Shown here: one piece after another, positions 1-7,313 of the stretch
Numbering within the stretch: position 1 is the first letter of the stretch
How the letters are laid out: every line of letters starts with the position of its first letter
Assembly (NCBI GenBank): GCA_030587365.1
Contig: JAUQZE010000031.1
Coordinates: 1 to 43,828, forward strand
Direction: 5' to 3'
Source: Candidatus Freyarchaeota archaeon
GTDB lineage: Archaea > Asgardarchaeota > Jordiarchaeia > Jordiarchaeales > Jordiarchaeaceae
DNA: 43,828 nucleotides
Made by a program: the position numbers and the translations under genes
The notes under the pieces: model-generated
The model's input: the letters and a program-made list of their open reading frames with translations, nothing else
The model's database searches: none
What the model was told of the DNA's origin: nothing

Positions 1-186
1 GCGAGAGAGCTGGCGGTCGCCATGTACCACATGCTCACCCGCGGAGAGCAGTACCGGTTCAGAAGGGAAGAGTCCGTGAAGAGAAAGTTTAAGAAGCTGG
101 AACGCAGAGTTAGAAACGCTAACAACAGCAGGACAGGGATAGCCCTAGAAGAGCTTCCCCCAAAAATGAGAGAGCTCCACGTGTAG
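1..186 (+). mobile_element. IS110-family transposase, C-terminal fragment (cut by window edge)
   Basis: The frame is open from base 1 to a TAG at 184-186 and encodes about 61 residues beginning ARELAVAMYHMLTRGEQYRF. A segment of the form LAV..YHML..GE.YR is typical of the extreme C-terminus of IS110/IS1111 transposases (Transposase_20 domain), which carry out excision and insertion with a DEDD/RuvC-like domain plus a serine-bearing C-terminal domain. Only the tail is visible, so whether the element is intact cannot be judged. The residues after the match are strongly basic. Family assignment is from motif memory, not a search. Confidence 0.72.
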
Positions 187-344
187 TGCAGTGCAGCATC
201 TCCGGTGCCACTCCTCCACTTCAAAGCGCAGAGGTTTTTCATGGATGCTCACCAACAACAAAAAGAAAAAGAAGGTGTGGAAGCCGTTAACAGGGTGGTG
301 GCACACCCCACACTTCTAACAATAACAGTGTAGAAGTGTAGAAC
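187..344. other. Non-coding 3' flank of the IS110-type element
   Basis: There is no credible gene between the transposase stop and the GH3 stop codon. In IS110-family elements one non-coding end encodes the structured bridge RNA; in the IS1111 group it is the end downstream of the transposase. This stretch could contain that end, but neither the element boundary nor a convincing bridge RNA fold could be fixed by eye. Confidence 0.3.
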
Positions 345-364
345 CCCTAACCCTTCGGGTTGGG
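345..364 (-). terminator. Strong hairpin just past the GH3 stop
   Basis: CCC(T)AACCC at 345-353 pairs with GGGTTGGG at 357-364 around a TTC loop, giving 8 base pairs with one bulged T. It begins 6 bases beyond the GH3 stop codon on the minus strand. There is no U-tract after it, so it may be a 3'-end stabilising hairpin or part of the neighbouring IS end rather than a classical terminator. Confidence 0.4.
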
Positions 365-370
365 AGTATG

Positions 371-2644
371 TCAGTCGACCTTGAAATCGTCCTCTAACTT
401 TATATCCTCAGAGGATGCGCCAATCATGACTTTGAAGAGACCTGGCTCCACAGCGAATCTGCATTTATCTTGGTATACGGCTAAATCTTCTATGTTCAGT
501 ACGAAGGTAAGTCTCTTGCTTTCATCTGGCTTAAGAGATAGTCGCTCAAACCCTTTTAGTTCCTTAATGGGTGTAACCCGAGAGCTGCATACGTCGTTAA
601 TGTAGAGCTGGACTACTTCATCACCTGCTATTTCCCCAGTGTTCTTAACCGTTACCGATACGTTGACTCTACCCTTAACGCCGACCTTCTTGGGGGAAAC
701 TTCAAGGTCACTGTACTCAAAGCGGGTATAGCTCAAGCCGTGTCCAAACTCGTAGAGCGGCGCATAGGCTGGTGGGTGAGCCTCGCTGAAAGGTCTAATC
801 TTATAATTATGTCTTACCGGTATTTGGCCCACCGACCTCGGTATGGAGATGGGGAGCTTCCCTCCTGGGTTATAGTCTCCGAATAGTACATCTGCCACTG
901 CCCTGCCGCCCTCTAAGCCGGGGTGGAAAGCTATTAGAATGGCAGGTATGTTCTCAGCTATCCACTTTATAACTAAAGGTCTACCCGCTAACAACACCAC
1001 AATGATAGGAGTGCCTGTCTCATGTATCGCATTAACCAGTTTTAACTGAGCATCTGACAGCTCCAAAAGAGTTCTGGAGGGGAATGTATCAAGTCTAGCT
1101 AAAAGCTTCTGTTTCAACTCTTTTGTGAGTTCGACATTGGGCAAACCGGTTTCAAGGTTCATAGTAGACGCCAAATCTGCCAAGTTCCAAAACTCATGTA
1201 TGTAAGCAGATTCACCCAGTATGGCTACAGCGGCATCCGCCTCCTTCGCCTTCTCTTTAACCTCATCCAAAATCTCAAGCTCGTTGTAGCCAGCACCCTT
1301 CACGTAGGAAACTCTGGTTTTAGATGAAACTTTGGCTTTTATAGCCTCCAAAACGGTTATAGCCGAGGGCCAAGGACCGAAATGGTTTGTCCAGCCGCCT
1401 AAAAGCCCTTCCAGGTTATCAGCATTAGGCCCAGTCACCAGTATGGAGTTTAAATTCTTTTTTAGGGGCAGAAGACCTTCGTTCTTAAGCAGCACTACGC
1501 ATTTTCTAGATGCTTCTAAAGCTAAATCTTTGTGCTCACTACTTCCCACAATTCTTGATGCCATCTCCTGGTCTACGTAGAATTTATTGAACAAGTCTAA
1601 TCTGAACTTTACCCCTAGTATTCTTTTCACCGATTCGTCTATTCTCCTCTCTGATACTTCGCCTTCGTTGACCAGCTCTAGGAGAGCTTGATAGAAACGA
1701 GTTCCTCCTATCGAGTCTATATCTAAACCTGCTTCTACTGTCTGTTTCACTGCGTTCTTGTAGTTTTCAGCGGTTCTATGGTATTTATGGAGCATTTCTA
1801 CGCCGCCCCAATCTGAAACCACTATACCTCTGAAACCAATTGAACCTCTAAGAAGCTCAGTAAGGTACTCATACGAGCCGTGAACCGGCTTACCATTTAT
1901 CTCATTGTAGCAGGGCATTATGGATAGAACCCCAGATCTTACAGCGGCTTCAAAAGAGGGCAGATGAATGGTATAGAAAGTGTACTCTGAGATGTCTACA
2001 GGGGCGGTGTCTTCTCCTCCTTCGGGGGCGCTGTAAGCGGGGAAGTGTTTAGCTGTAGCCGCTAAGTGTTCGTCATCCACACTGAAACCCTCTCCTCCCT
2101 GGTAACCGCGCACCATCGCTGCAGCCATTATAGAGCATAGGTAGGAGCTTTCTCCGAAGGTCTCGTAGGTTCTACCCCACCTCGGATCCCGAGCAATATC
2201 ACACACGGGGTTCAGATTCTGGTGTATGCCGGTAGCTCTGGTCTCTCTTGCGGTTGCCTCTGCTACTCTTGTTGAAAAAGCAGGGTCCCAAGTTGAAGCC
2301 ATACCCAGATTATGGGGGAAAACTGTGGTTCCCTTAACAAAGGCGTGGCCGTGGTCGGCATCCGTGTAGAGTAAGAGTGGTATGCCAAGCCGGCTCTTCT
2401 CTAAAGCGTAACTCTGGATAATGTTGACCAAGTCAACAAGACTATGAGTGTTCTCCCATATAAAAAACGGGGCTCCGGCTCCCGCATGATACTTTTCCAC
2501 CGCCTCCGCAGCGATTTCTGGGGTTAGGATGAAGAAGCCGGTCATCTGTCCCACCTTTTCTTCTAGGCTCATCTTGGAGAGAAGATCTTCAACTCTCTCT
2601 TCAATCGGTCGACTAACATCTCGATAAATATCAGTCAATTCCAA
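371..2644 (-). CDS. Glycoside hydrolase family 3 (beta-glucosidase/xylosidase type)
   Basis: 757 aa. Hydrolyses terminal beta-linked glucose or related sugars from oligosaccharides or glycosides. The N-terminal TIM-barrel domain (about 15-345) has the GH3 substrate-binding KHF at 199-201 and the nucleophile region VVSDWGG with Asp278. The alpha/beta sandwich domain (about 380-610) contains GES at 477-479, and a C-terminal fibronectin-III-like domain (about 660-750) is typical of beta-glucosidases. There is no signal peptide, so it is probably cytoplasmic. An extra stretch of about 35 residues (roughly 490-525) follows the GES loop compared with ordinary family members. The called start is TTG; GAGGAG abuts it, so the TTG at 2638, six bases beyond that ribosome site, may be the true start. 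It is the last gene of a three-gene operon, 20 bases after the corrinoid protein. Sugar specificity is not readable. Confidence 0.9.
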   Translation of the reverse strand: MELTDIYRDVSRPIEERVEDLLSKMSLEEKVGQMTGFFILTPEIAAEAVEKYHAGAGAPFFIWENTHSLVDLVNIIQSYALEKSRLGIPLLLYTDADHGHAFVKGTTVFPHNLGMASTWDPAFSTRVAEATARETRATGIHQNLNPVCDIARDPRWGRTYETFGESSYLCSIMAAAMVRGYQGGEGFSVDDEHLAATAKHFPAYSAPEGGEDTAPVDISEYTFYTIHLPSFEAAVRSGVLSIMPCYNEINGKPVHGSYEYLTELLRGSIGFRGIVVSDWGGVEMLHKYHRTAENYKNAVKQTVEAGLDIDSIGGTRFYQALLELVNEGEVSERRIDESVKRILGVKFRLDLFNKFYVDQEMASRIVGSSEHKDLALEASRKCVVLLKNEGLLPLKKNLNSILVTGPNADNLEGLLGGWTNHFGPWPSAITVLEAIKAKVSSKTRVSYVKGAGYNELEILDEVKEKAKEADAAVAILGESAYIHEFWNLADLASTMNLETGLPNVELTKELKQKLLARLDTFPSRTLLELSDAQLKLVNAIHETGTPIIVVLLAGRPLVIKWIAENIPAILIAFHPGLEGGRAVADVLFGDYNPGGKLPISIPRSVGQIPVRHNYKIRPFSEAHPPAYAPLYEFGHGLSYTRFEYSDLEVSPKKVGVKGRVNVSVTVKNTGEIAGDEVVQLYINDVCSSRVTPIKELKGFERLSLKPDESKRLTFVLNIEDLAVYQDKCRFAVEPGLFKVMIGASSEDIKLEDDFKVD

Positions 2645-2664
2645 CTCCTCTCAAAAATTAATCA

Positions 2665-3306
2665 TCACTTTACCCACTTTTTACAAATGTTAACCCCTGC
2701 AACAGCATCCGGGGCGTAGGCGTCGGCTCCAATCCTTTTGGCGTAATCCTCTGTCAGGGGTGCACCACCAACTATGACCTTAACCTTACTCCTCAATCCA
2801 GCCTTTTCAAGCTCCTTTATGACATTTTCTAATTCTAGCATGGTGATTGTTAACAGAGCAGACAGTCCAAGTATTCTCGGTTTATGTTTGCTCACCGTTT
2901 CCACGAACTGTTCCGCAGGTACGTTTGCACCGAGGTCGATGACATCGAATCCCGCTGCCAGAAGCAGGTTGGCAAAAATGTTTTTCCCTATGTCATGAAG
3001 GTCCCCTTTAACCGTGCCGACTACAATTCTTCCCAGGCTTTTAACATCCGCTTCCTTTATGTGGGGCTCCAGAATTTTCATGCCCTCCTTCATTACCTCT
3101 CCAGACATGATGAGTTCGGCTAGGAAGTATTCCTTCGCCTCATACTTTTGTCCGACAATATCCATGCCCCTAGCCATTCCCTCTGTGAGAGCCTTAATTG
3201 GAGGAATCCCATTAGCTAAGGCCTCTTCACAGGCCTTTTTTACTCCTTCAATGTCCAAGTTTACAACGCTGTCCCTTAACCTTCTTAAAATTTCATCTTT
3301 ACTCAT
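2665..3306 (-). CDS. Methyltransferase corrinoid (cobalamin-binding) protein
   Basis: 213 aa, the normal length for MtaC/MtbC/MttC-type corrinoid carriers. An N-terminal helical cap domain (about 1-85, with EPHIK at 80-84) precedes a Rossmann-type B12 domain with GDLHDIGKNI at 101-110. His104 is the expected lower axial cobalt ligand; the later GG at 180-181 also fits the fold. The protein carries a methyl group between a substrate methyltransferase and an acceptor methyltransferase. The start is ATG with GGTGA, and that ribosome site contains the stop codon of the 101-aa gene upstream, so the two are translationally coupled. It sits between that unknown gene and a GH3 glycosidase, with no methyltransferase next to it, which is unusual. 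Function is certain at family level; the substrate is unknown. Confidence 0.93.
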   Translation of the reverse strand: MSKDEILRRLRDSVVNLDIEGVKKACEEALANGIPPIKALTEGMARGMDIVGQKYEAKEYFLAELIMSGEVMKEGMKILEPHIKEADVKSLGRIVVGTVKGDLHDIGKNIFANLLLAAGFDVIDLGANVPAEQFVETVSKHKPRILGLSALLTITMLELENVIKELEKAGLRSKVKVIVGGAPLTEDYAKRIGADAYAPDAVAGVNICKKWVK

Positions 3307-3312
3307 TCCGAG

Positions 3313-3618
3313 TCACCAATAAACTGAATCTGAGGATTTACCCTTTATAACAGCCTCGGTTTCGTCTGGTTCAAGGGTTTTTCGGACCCTAATTTTGTAG
3401 TGCCAGTCGAAAAGACACCATCTTACTAGTTTAATCTCTTTGCCCTTTAAGTTGTTTGGCAGAACCTCATCGGGGGTTCTCTTTGAGAAGCCGGTTAGTT
3501 CAAGGCTGAAAATGCATTTCTCCCAAACATTTCCTTCTTCGTCTTTTTTCTTTTCACCAGTTTTCTCGACGCCCAAAACGGTTCCCTGCAACATCCTAAT
3601 TTCTTGCCTGGATGCCAC
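3313..3618 (-). CDS. Unknown 101-aa protein, first gene of the corrinoid-GH3 operon
   Basis: No family recognised. The start is GTG (3616-3618), preceded by GAGGT nine bases upstream; the stop overlaps the ribosome site of the corrinoid gene, which argues strongly that it is a real, co-expressed gene. The protein looks rich in beta strands: a GTVLGVEKTGE strand-turn near the start, a charged loop (KKKDEEG), then alternating hydrophobic stretches with KLVRWCLFDWHYKIRVRK near residue 65-82, ending in SVYW. Several Trp residues and one Cys lie in that segment. It has no signal peptide or membrane segment. By position it might assist the corrinoid protein or a methyl transfer step, but that is only inferred from coupling. 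Confidence 0.7.
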   Translation of the reverse strand: MASRQEIRMLQGTVLGVEKTGEKKKDEEGNVWEKCIFSLELTGFSKRTPDEVLPNNLKGKEIKLVRWCLFDWHYKIRVRKTLEPDETEAVIKGKSSDSVYW

Positions 3619-3951
3619 CGCTTTCTAACCTCTGTTTTCCTCTCAATGTTTTCCATCTATTTCCCTTTTAATATTTATCCTTTGTTATTACAATCCGAAC
3701 TGCTCACCACAATGTTGAAGCGGTGATCTTCGCGCTGCAAAAGATATGCGACCCACACTATAATATCTCAAAAAAGAAAAAAGACAGGGGCAGAAAAACA
3801 AAACGAAACAAAAAAAGGGAAAAGAACCAAAAGAGCTAAACAGTAAACAGCATGAAAATAAAAAAAGAGGGGGAAGGAAGAATAGGAAAGCAAAACCCTA
3901 AACAACGATTTAAGGCTTCACAAACTTCCCTCATCCCTGTTCTTATCCAGA
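3619..3951. other. Intergenic region between two minus-strand genes
   Basis: No gene is supported. The left part, immediately upstream of the 101-aa gene, is AT-rich (around 3661-3690) and should carry that operon's promoter. Bases 3765-3900 are a purine-rich, A-dominated tract downstream of the beta-helix protein gene. A plus-strand open frame starting at 3852 is low complexity plus a shadow of the neighbouring gene. Confidence 0.5.
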
Positions 3952-5973
3952 TTAAACCCTACGTATGCGGAGGTAGTAGAATAATACCGCAGCAGCCACA
4001 CCCACACCAGCAACACCCACAGCAACGTAAACCATGGGACCAACACCACCCTGCGCACCAGACAACATCAACAAGGATAAGACTATCAGAAGCAGTGAAG
4101 ACTGCTCCCCAGCCGCCGCCCGCTCTACCTGGAATGTTTCCACATGCGACGAGGATATGTTCACTGTTCTCGGATTGTTCAAGATGCTGAGCCCCTGATA
4201 GTACACGGTAACGGTGGTGGTGTTCACAGTCATTGTATAGTTAGTTGTGAATGTCCTGTAGGTGACAGCGATCCACAGGGTTAAACCGTTTGAGCCGGTT
4301 GTAGCGTTCAACCCTCCGAAGTGGGGTGTTGCGTACACAATTGTTCCATCGGTTTCAACCTCAACATCCGCACCAGAAATGGGGAGACCCCAAATATCCG
4401 CAACATTCACCCGCAGATAGTAAGCCTCCACACTACCCGTAAAATCATTACTGATACAGCTAGCATCCCAGTAGTATCCTCCAGTTGTACTGTTTAAAGC
4501 AATGTTACCCAGAAGGCTATTACCAATAGATGCCCCACTCAAATAAAAGCCGTAAATGCTGTTTGTGGCAGTGTTACCCGTAAAAATGTTATTGTTTGAG
4601 CTGTAGTATAGGTAGAAGCCCTCGCCGGTGTTGTTGTTTGTGGCGTTGTTACCCGAAAGAATGTTGTTTGAGCTGGAGGTTAGGACGAAGCCATACTGGT
4701 TGCCGTATGCAGTGTTACCCGAAAGATTATTGTTGTCCGAGCTATTGTATAGATAGAAGCCCCAGTAGCTGTTGTTTGCATTGTTACCCGAAAGAGTATT
4801 GTTGGAGCTGGAGCCTAGGTAGAAGCCGTCGATGTTGCCGTTTGCAGTGTTACCCGAAAGATTATTGCTGCTTGAGTTGGAGATTAGGACGAGGCCGTAC
4901 TGGTTGCCGTTTGCAGTGTTACCCGAAAGATTATTGTTTGAGCTATATTGCAGGTAGAAGCCGTTTTTGCCGTTGTTGTTCACGTAGTTACCCGTAAGAT
5001 TATTGTTTGAGCTATATTGCAGGTAGAAGCCGTTTTTGCCGTTGTTGTTCACGTAGTTACCCGTAAGATTATTGTTTGAGCTATCGTACAGTTCGAAGCC
5101 GTAGTAGGTGTTGTTGTTTGCAGTGTTACCCGAAAGAGTATTGTTTGAGCCGTAGGATAGGACGAAGCCTAATAGAGTGTTGCCGTTTGCAGTGTTACCC
5201 GAAAGACTATTGTTCGAGCTGGAGCCTAGGGAGAAGCCTACGTCGTTGTTGTTTGCGATGTTACCCGAAAGACTATTGTACGAGTTGTAGCTTAGGTAGA
5301 AGCCGCCGCCGGTGTTGTTTGTGGCGTTGTTACCCGAAAGAATATTGTTTGAGCCGTAGGATATGTCGAAGCCTACGTCGTTGTTGTTTGCGGTGTTATC
5401 CGTAAGATTATTGTTGTTTGAGTCCAAGTATAGGAAGAAGCCGTAGAACCTGTTGCCGTTTGCAGTATTACCCGAAAGACTATTGTTCGAGCTGGAGTCT
5501 AGGAAGAAGCCGTAGAACGTGTTGCCGTTTGCAGTGTTACCCGAAAGATTATTGTTTGAGCCGGAGGATAAGAAGAAGCCGTGTTGCCACCCTGTGACTG
5601 TGACGTTAAAAATGGTTACGTTGCTTCTGCCAGTTAAATTTAAGCCGTACCCGAATCCGGTTCCAGGGCCCTGTATTGTGGATCCGTTTCCGTCTATCAC
5701 TATGTCGTCCGCCAGCACATTTATAGTTTCATAGTAGACGCTCCCGTTTAATATCGTGTTATCCGAGATGTTATACTTTGGTAAAATGATAGCGTTGTTA
5801 GTGTCTGGGGAGACGCCCTGCAGGTAGGCGTTGATGAGGGGATAGGTGTTCTGGTTCTGGGTTTGGCTTTGGCTCTGGATTGTGGTAACCGCGAGGATTG
5901 TGGCTGTGAGTAGAACCGCTACTAAAACTACTGCCATCCTTAGGGTTTTCCTGTTTCTCCTGACGCATTTCAT
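3952..5973 (-). CDS. Secreted, membrane-anchored NosD-like right-handed beta-helix repeat protein
   Basis: 673 aa. A basic N-terminus and hydrophobic segment at about 12-32 form a signal peptide or anchor. Residues about 75-490 are tandem parallel-beta-helix (PbH1/NosD-type) repeats of 22-24 residues with the core SNNxLSGNTAxxNxxGFxL. Residues about 500-600 resemble a beta-sandwich (carboxypeptidase-regulatory-like) domain, DIWGLPISGADVEVE. The C-terminus has hydrophobic stretches (about 625-640 and 645-665) ending LRIRRV, a membrane anchor with a basic stop. Nearly every repeat carries an N-x-S/T sequon, so heavy N-glycosylation at the cell surface is likely. The start is ATG with GAGGAAG. 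Likely a surface or S-layer-associated adhesin or carbohydrate-binding protein; enzymatic activity is not evident. It is monocistronic. Confidence 0.85.
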   Translation of the reverse strand: MKCVRRNRKTLRMAVVLVAVLLTATILAVTTIQSQSQTQNQNTYPLINAYLQGVSPDTNNAIILPKYNISDNTILNGSVYYETINVLADDIVIDGNGSTIQGPGTGFGYGLNLTGRSNVTIFNVTVTGWQHGFFLSSGSNNNLSGNTANGNTFYGFFLDSSSNNSLSGNTANGNRFYGFFLYLDSNNNNLTDNTANNNDVGFDISYGSNNILSGNNATNNTGGGFYLSYNSYNSLSGNIANNNDVGFSLGSSSNNSLSGNTANGNTLLGFVLSYGSNNTLSGNTANNNTYYGFELYDSSNNNLTGNYVNNNGKNGFYLQYSSNNNLTGNYVNNNGKNGFYLQYSSNNNLSGNTANGNQYGLVLISNSSSNNLSGNTANGNIDGFYLGSSSNNTLSGNNANNSYWGFYLYNSSDNNNLSGNTAYGNQYGFVLTSSSNNILSGNNATNNNTGEGFYLYYSSNNNIFTGNTATNSIYGFYLSGASIGNSLLGNIALNSTTGGYYWDASCISNDFTGSVEAYYLRVNVADIWGLPISGADVEVETDGTIVYATPHFGGLNATTGSNGLTLWIAVTYRTFTTNYTMTVNTTTVTVYYQGLSILNNPRTVNISSSHVETFQVERAAAGEQSSLLLIVLSLLMLSGAQGGVGPMVYVAVGVAGVGVAAAVLFYYLRIRRV
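4931..5068 (-). repeat. Exact 69-bp tandem duplication inside the beta-helix gene
   Basis: Bases 4931-4999 and 5000-5068 are identical and each encodes one complete 23-residue helix turn (the NNLTGNYVNNNGKNGFYLQ unit). All other turns in the gene have diverged, so this is a very recent repeat-unit duplication by slippage or unequal recombination. Confidence 0.95.
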
Positions 5974-6530
5974 AACTCTTCCTCAATTCTACTTTTTGTA
6001 CGATTAGCGTTTTCGAGTAGAAACTAAAGTTTCCCCAAAAAGGGCAAGGCTCCACTTTTAGTTTAGGAGACCTCGCTTTCCTTCTCGCCTCGCTTATTCG
6101 GGTGCTCAAAATAGATGTAGCACTAGGTAGGTATGTGGGTGGCTGTTTGTTTGAGTTTTCTGCCTTCTTCGTCTCTCCTCTCTGTTGGGTTTAATAGCGA
6201 GATTATTATGTTCATTTGTAGTAGGCATGTAACTTATTTATGATTTATGGTTTCCTTAATTTTTTTTGGTGCTAATTCAATTAGCAACTAAAGAAATCCC
6301 CAAAAAAAGGGAACGCAAGCAAAAATGTTTAATTTGAAGGCAAAACTACCACTGCTAGGTCGAGAAGGAAGCTTTGTTGAACGCTTCTTTTCGGAGTGAG
6401 AGGGAAGCGTTCTGCGTCTCACTGTTGTGGCTTTCAGTTCGGTAACTTTTTTAGAGCTATTTTTGGTATTCAAAGGAAAAATTAGCTTTCCTTCTTCTAA
6501 AAACTTTAATAAAAACTCAAATGGAGTCGG
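5974..6530. other. Upstream region of the beta-helix gene, no supported gene
   Basis: It should hold the promoter and leader of the minus-strand surface-protein gene. Weak open frames on either strand (for example 6288-6473 minus) lack ribosome sites, family signal or normal composition. A T/A-rich patch at about 6225-6300 is the only notable compositional feature. Confidence 0.45.
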
Positions 6531-6734
6531 CTATCGTGGCTTTAATGCTTTCTCCAACTTTGCGATTAGGTCTTCAACTTTTTCATTAGTTACGTCTAAT
6601 TCGTGGCTTATACTTTCGACTGGGCGGTAGTCTAATGCGTATCTCAGAATTTCAACCAGAATTTTTATCTCTTCTTCGCTAAGTTCCACTTGGTGAGAAA
6701 CACTGCATATTATACACCGTTTATTCGTAGACAT
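6531..6734 (-). CDS. Small hypothetical protein, 67 aa
   Basis: MSTNKRCIICSVSHQVELSE at the start, then a predicted helix-loop-helix with a heptad-like C-terminal helix (VEDLIAKLEKALKPR). A CxxC pair (Cys7, Cys10) might bind metal, but no second pair is present. Composition (Glu/Lys-rich helices) is protein-like rather than random, and an AT-rich promoter-like stretch lies upstream (6745-6785). No ribosome site is evident, so it would be leaderless. It could be a small helix-turn-helix type regulator (SISHELDVTNEKVEDLI resembles a recognition motif), but this is a weak guess. Confidence 0.42.
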   Translation of the reverse strand: MSTNKRCIICSVSHQVELSEEEIKILVEILRYALDYRPVESISHELDVTNEKVEDLIAKLEKALKPR

Positions 6735-7251
6735 CTAAAAAAATAACGTTGTTATAATGTTTTAAAACTGAATCAATAATGCTAAAAGTTAATGTATTTA
6801 GTTTTTTTACTAAATAAAAGGTGGGCGTAAAAAGTCTTTAGTGCATTGCAGGATTTGGGGGTGCATCTACTCTTCACATAGATCCTTATTTAGGGTCTAT
6901 TATAATGCGGTTTCTACGCCTCCTCATGTTTCCGAACCCTTGTTTTGGGAGTGTTTCGTCGTGGCTCTGGTCATGGACTCGGAAATCCTCCAGCAGATAG
7001 GCGAGAAGAAAATCTAGCAATCAATCCTACTAACCGTTAATTTCATTCCCTCCTGCACCAACGCAGTCCCTCCCCTAAGCTGTCCTTAAGCCCTTCTGAG
7101 TTGCTGCCAAAATTTTACGGGGTGTTACCTGGTTGGAGGCCTCGAAACCCAACTGAAAGCCGCTAAAAAACGACGCCCCTCTTGAACACCGACTTCGAAA
7201 AACAGTGAACTGCTCAGTCAATCCTTACAATGCGTATATGTGTATCCTCAT
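6735..7251. other. Intergenic region, nothing recognised
   Basis: About 500 bases with no convincing gene on either strand. It is bounded by two divergent promoters. The higher-GC part at 6890-7200 might be a decayed coding remnant, but no reading frame longer than a few dozen codons and no recognisable motif survives. Confidence 0.4.
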
Positions 7252-7274
7252 AAATATTTAAAAGAAGGATGAGG
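7252..7274 (+). promoter_or_regulatory. TATA-type promoter of the first UroD-family gene
   Basis: An AT-rich box (AAATATTTAAAAG) is followed directly by GAAGGATGAGG. The same AAAAGAAGGAT core occurs upstream of both tandem alpha/beta hydrolase genes (19844-19867 and 20773-20796), suggesting a shared promoter or operator element. Confidence 0.5.
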
Positions 7275-7313
7275 AATAGAATATGAGCCGATATGGTGAA
7301 GGATGTCCCGACT

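Noticed and set aside
4596..5405. Plus-strand open frames (4596-4997, 5076-5405) with a striking repeated CYPKEYC/CYPKDYC Cys pattern
   Set aside because: They are exact antisense shadows of the beta-helix repeats; the Cys periodicity comes from the reverse complement of the repeated Ser-Gly-Asn codons, and no ribosome site or promoter supports them.
4560..5570. Regularly spaced repeats that could be mistaken for a CRISPR array
   Set aside because: The period of about 66-72 bases is in frame with a long protein-coding gene, repeats are imperfect and there are no unique spacers.
5798..6109. 103-codon minus-strand frame overlapping the signal-peptide region
   Set aside because: It overlaps the real surface-protein start in another frame, has low-complexity Pro/His/Arg composition and no start context.
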